Below are positions 8,801 through 11,049 of a stretch of 11,049 nucleotides of DNA, piece after piece (position 1 is the first letter of the stretch; each line of letters starts with the position of its first letter). The notes under the pieces are model-generated. The model was not told the origin of the DNA, did not search any database, and saw nothing but the letters and a program-made list of their open reading frames with translations. The DNA is from Phoronis ovalis. Taxonomy: Eukaryota; Phoronida; Phoronidae. The stretch lies in the NCBI GenBank assembly GCA_028565635.1, contig JAOXYB010056946.1:1-11049 (forward strand), read 5' to 3'. Made by a program: the position numbers and the translations under genes.

Positions 8801-9991
8801 AATGGTTTAGAAAACATAGAACAACACGCATTTAGAGGCCTTAGAAGAGTCGATATTATGGACTTAAGGAATAATAACGAATATATGAAAATTGACGACA
8901 GCGCATTTTACGTCCTTTCTGTTAGCACACTTCTCACCGACGCAGCCCGTTTTTGTTGCTCATTACACAATCCCAATGTAACCTGTACTCCAGCTCCCGA
9001 TGAGTTTTCTTCATGCGACGAGCTCATGTCAAATGATGTGCTTAGAGTATTCATTTGGATTTTTGGATGTACAGCGTGTCTCGGAAATGTATTTGTTCTT
9101 GTTTGGAGATTAAAGTATTACAAGAGGAATGTTAATTCATTTTTAATTATCAATTTAAGCATTTCTGACTGTCTTATGGGAGTATATTTATTGATTATTG
9201 CCGGAGCCGATATTTATTACAAACTTCAAGGTCAATATTACTTGTATGATCCATCGTGGCGGCAAAGCGCAGGGTGCCAAATAGCTGGTTTTCTATCTTC
9301 ATTGTCGAGCGAGATGTCAGTAACTATGTTACTCTTGATCACAACTGATCGATTTATGGTACTTGCGCTCACATTTAAGGTAAAACGCATGAGTGTTAAA
9401 CAGGCTCGTATTATAACAATAATTGGCTGGTCGTTCTGGATAGCGATATCTGCTCTACCATTCATGAAAATATCTTACTTTGAAGGTTTTGGATCTTTTT
9501 ATGGCCGTACTGCTGTCTGCCTTCCGTTTACGCTTTCTGGGGTCTCTAAACTAGGATTAGAGTATACCGTATCAATATTCTTGGTTTTTAATTTCTTGGC
9601 ATTTATTGTTATTGCCACTTTCTACGCTACGATTTTTTATCATACAAGTAAAATTCGAAAAGCAAGTAGTAGGAAAGCAAGTGAACACGATTTCGTTTTA
9701 GCTAAACGTCTCGCTTTTATTGTTGCAACTGACTTCTGCTGCTGGGTTCCCATTATATTAGCTAGTTTATTGGCAACATTAGACATATATATTCCTTCAA
9801 CACTTTCAGCATGGATTGCTGTATTTATTCTGCCGATTAATTCAGCACTGAATCCTATTTTGTACACAATATCCGGTCTGGTTGGTACGTCCGAGGTACG
9901 TCTTACAGCTATGCAGGCGAAAGGAAAAAAAACACAAAAAAAACACGTTCTAAGAGTGGAATATACAATTCCTTCAGCGGACAGTCTATAA
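3089..9991 (+). CDS. GRL101-like LRR/LDLa GPCR with CUB and C-type-lectin domains, join(3089..5854,6469..7316,7714..9991), 1963 aa
   Basis: This is a predicted plasma-membrane receptor of the rhodopsin-like, leucine-rich-repeat GPCR group (LGR type C, to which Lymnaea GRL101 and vertebrate relaxin receptors belong). Three exons join with phases 0 and 2 and no internal stop. Domain order is signal peptide (about 1-25), CUB and CUB-like modules (about 27-830), CTLD1 (839-1002), CTLD2 (1033-1150), LDLa modules from 1161 to 1456 with a Cys-rich insert, LRRNT (1462-1475), about five LRRs (1489-1606), a Cys hinge (1618-1638), 7TM (about 1647-1927) and a 35-residue tail. The first ATG is preferred because it heads a signal peptide, has A at -3, and follows an in-frame stop at 3047-3049. 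The LDLa-LRR-7TM half is typical of the family. The CUB and lectin half is the unusual part. The family assignment is strong; ligand, coupling and expression are not visible. A further 5' non-coding exon cannot be excluded. Confidence 0.9.
5855..6468 (+). other. Intron 1 (614 bp, phase 0), splitting CTLD1
   Basis: The donor is CAG|GTTAGT at 5855 and the acceptor is a T-rich tract ending TTTTTCAG|AATGG at 6461-6468. Removing it joins VVIGLKEYQ directly to NGELRWTDG, the expected order of CTLD core strands, which is strong internal support for both sites. The intron is AT-rich and contains no convincing gene. An in-frame stop at 5888-5890 means retention would truncate the protein. Confidence 0.88.
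6469..7316 (+). CDS. Coding exon 2: second half of CTLD1, CTLD2, LDLa1, start of LDLa2 (residues 923-1205)
   Basis: CTLD1 resumes with NGELRWTDGRPLTFSNW (923-939) and is completed by C972, C991 and C1002. With C839, C852 and C873 from exon 1 this makes the six-cysteine long-form pattern. No EPN or QPD motif and no WND motif are visible, so classical calcium-dependent sugar binding is doubtful. CTLD2 runs from C1033 through C1044, C1065, C1110, C1127, C1139 and C1150. It keeps the cysteine skeleton but has no recognisable WIGL motif. LDLa1 (C1161 to C1195) ends with DCPDGKDEEHC, the calcium-binding acidic signature, but has an additional cysteine, C1182, in CDCEQDC. LDLa2 begins at C1199. The donor is TTCCG|GTAAGT at 7317, phase 2; the same bases give an in-frame TAA if the intron is kept. 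An ATG at 6625 is internal and not a start. Confidence 0.88.
7317..7713 (+). other. Intron 2 (397 bp, phase 2), splitting LDLa2
   Basis: The donor GTAAGT is at 7317-7322 and the acceptor is ATTTATTTTGTAG|TTG, ending at 7713. Joining CG to the next T gives Arg1205 followed by CDNGDYIPMSRYCDF, so the LDLa2 module begun in exon 2 continues without a break. The intron is AT-rich, with no other feature seen. Confidence 0.88.
7714..9991 (+). CDS. Coding exon 3: LDLa2-6, LRR block, hinge and full rhodopsin-like 7TM (residues 1205-1963)
   Basis: LDLa2 (C1199-C1233) lacks its third cysteine, with Tyr1211 in its place. LDLa3 is complete (C1238-C1274). A degenerate LDLa4 (C1280-C1306) has NDL where CDG is expected. 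A Cys-rich insert (C1326-C1378) follows, then LDLa5 (C1383-C1416) and LDLa6 (C1421-C1456), both complete with acidic DC..(E/D)DE ends. The LRR N-cap has C1462, C1466, C1468 and C1475. About five LRRs include YLDLSYNDIDFI and LLDLRDNGLENI. The hinge FCC...C...FSSCDELMSNDVLRVF is the hallmark of glycoprotein-hormone/relaxin receptors. The 7TM part shows GN in TM1 (N1663), LSISDCLMG in TM2 (D1690), C1726 and C1807 as the conserved TM3-ECL2 pair, DRF at 1750-1752, GWSFW..ALP in TM4, CWVP in TM6 and NPILY in TM7 (1918-1922). The tail is short and lysine-rich. The stop TAA is at 9989-9991. Confidence 0.93.
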
Positions 9992-10237
9992 TTAGTAGAC
10001 AAGTACACAAGTAGCTATAATATAGCTTTAGCGAATGGAAGATGACAGAAGATTGAATCTTTGTTGACATAACACTATTGTAATTTAGTTAGACCTGGTT
10101 TCTGACTTATAGTACTGGAGCATGGCTAGTGATATAACAATAATATGAGCAAACGACAAGAAAGGAGTGCATTGGGTAGTATGAATAGTGTATAAAGTTT
10201 ACATGCTATTTATTAATTTCATTGTTCATGTTTTGTG

Positions 10238-10296
10238 ACAAACACATACAAGCAACCACACACCTCCGCCGCACACACACATGAACATGCACACGC
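10238..10296 (+). repeat. Degenerate CA-rich microsatellite
   Basis: This is a run of interrupted CA units, with ACACACAC stretches broken by CCTCCGCCG and ATGAACATG. It is an old, imperfect dinucleotide repeat within the probable 3' UTR. Confidence 0.65.
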
Positions 10297-10304
10297 GCTC
10301 TCGA

Positions 10305-10310
10305 AATAAA
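10305..10310 (+). terminator. Candidate polyadenylation signal AATAAA
   Basis: This is the first exact AATAAA downstream of the receptor stop codon, at a normal 3' UTR distance. A second AATAAA at 10666-10671 is a weaker alternative for a longer 3' UTR. Confidence 0.5.
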
Positions 10311-10860
10311 AGTGAATCTCTTGTCCAATCTAACTCTAAATCTCGGGGATGCGACTCAAGGAAATAACTGGTACCTGTGTTTGTGAATAGGTTTTTGAAA
10401 AAGCCCCTAGATGCGTTTTTCCATTTTTAAATTTTCACCCTTTAATGCGGCTAAGCAAAATTAATTTTTTAACCCTTTTCACTGCGACTCGAAAGGATAT
10501 ATTCAAAATGGGTTACATATCTGGTTATATCTGAACTCACCTAGTTATTCACTGTGTCATAAAGGTCAGTGTTAAAACCCCTGGAAAAATTGATTAGCGA
10601 GGTGGAAAATGAAAAATTACTGTGGAAAGTGCAACCAGAGGGTCATGCATTCTGGGGCCCGCTTAAATAAAGACCCTGAAAAAAAAATTGTGACATTTCC
10701 CTGGAATCTGAGCCTAGCCTCAACACTGGGAAGTCACTTAATTATCACCAATAATTTCTTTTGTACAACTATGTCATCGAAACTAGTGTTGGAAACATAT
10801 ATTAAATGTAAACTTGTAAATAGACATAGTAAACGAATCACCTATCACATATAATGTAAT
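10311..10860. other. Non-coding downstream stretch
   Basis: An 81-codon open frame at 10609-10854 starts in ordinary sequence and shows no signal peptide or known domain, so I do not call it a gene. The second AATAAA at 10666-10671 lies here. The rest is unrecognised and may be partly repeat-derived. Confidence 0.5.
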
Positions 10861-11049
10861 AAGCCCGGGGAGGTACTCAAGGTTTTTTGACTACGGGGAT
10901 GTGCCGCGGAACCCAATCCAAAATTTTAGATTATGGTAGTAAACCCAATCCAAATTTTTTGAAATTTTAGGGTAGCAATCCATTTTTACGCAAACTGACT
11001 GATATAAACCAAATTCCAAAATATATTTATGAAATTATGGATACAAACC
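10861..11049. repeat. Dispersed-repeat fragment running to the window end
   Basis: The sequence begins GCCCGGGGAGGTACTCAAGG, contains GGGGATGTGCCGCGGAACCC and then repeats the motif AACCCAATCCAAA at 10910 and 10942, about 32 bp apart, each followed by a T/A-rich run. It resembles short, widely dispersed repeats I recall from mollusc and other marine invertebrate genomes. It is cut by the window edge. Confidence 0.5.

Larger units (their letters stand above)
9992..10310 (+). other. Probable 3' UTR of the receptor gene
   Basis: The AT-rich sequence follows the stop codon and ends at the first canonical AATAAA, about 315 bases downstream. No open frame or RNA structure was recognised inside it. 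The true cleavage site, probably 10-30 bases past the signal, cannot be fixed without transcripts. Confidence 0.5.

Noticed and set aside
10609-10854. 81-codon open frame downstream of the receptor
   Set aside because: No motif, signal peptide or homology is recognised, and an AATAAA lies inside it. It is most likely incidental.

Overview
The window looks like nuclear DNA of a lophotrochozoan animal, most likely a mollusc and probably a bivalve. It is AT-rich, with long non-coding stretches of decayed repeats and GT-AG introns. Its one convincing gene is a relative of the molluscan GRL101-type receptors (leucine-rich-repeat GPCRs with LDL-receptor class A modules, LGR type C). The taxon is inferred from gene family and repeat character, not proven.

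Layout. Positions 1-3088 hold no convincing complete gene. They contain a perfect short palindrome at the very start, a GC-rich dispersed-repeat fragment (about 587-775) with a second diverged copy inverted near 2052-2094, an 18-bp direct repeat (1469-1551), a hairpin-forming repeat cluster (1829-2010), and a short open frame (2581-2826) that looks like a signal peptide plus the first half of a CUB domain. Positions 3089-9991 hold one plus-strand gene of three coding exons: 3089-5854, 6469-7316 and 7714-9991. Both introns have clean GT-AG ends, and the exons join in frame to 1963 residues. Positions 9992-11049 hold the 3' flank, with a degenerate CA-rich tract, two AATAAA signals and a dispersed-repeat fragment running to the window end.

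The predicted protein has a signal peptide, a roughly 800-residue region of CUB and CUB-like modules, two C-type-lectin-like domains, about six LDLa modules with a Cys-rich insert, an LRR block with Cys-rich caps, a glycoprotein-hormone/relaxin-receptor-type hinge, and a rhodopsin-like seven-helix domain with a short basic tail. Exons 1 and 2 supply most of the adhesive and lectin-like ectodomain. Exon 3 alone carries most of the LDLa set, all LRRs and the entire 7TM unit. A plausible reading is a surface receptor in which lectin/CUB recognition modules were added in front of a relaxin-receptor-like signalling core. The ligand and G-protein coupling cannot be read from the sequence.
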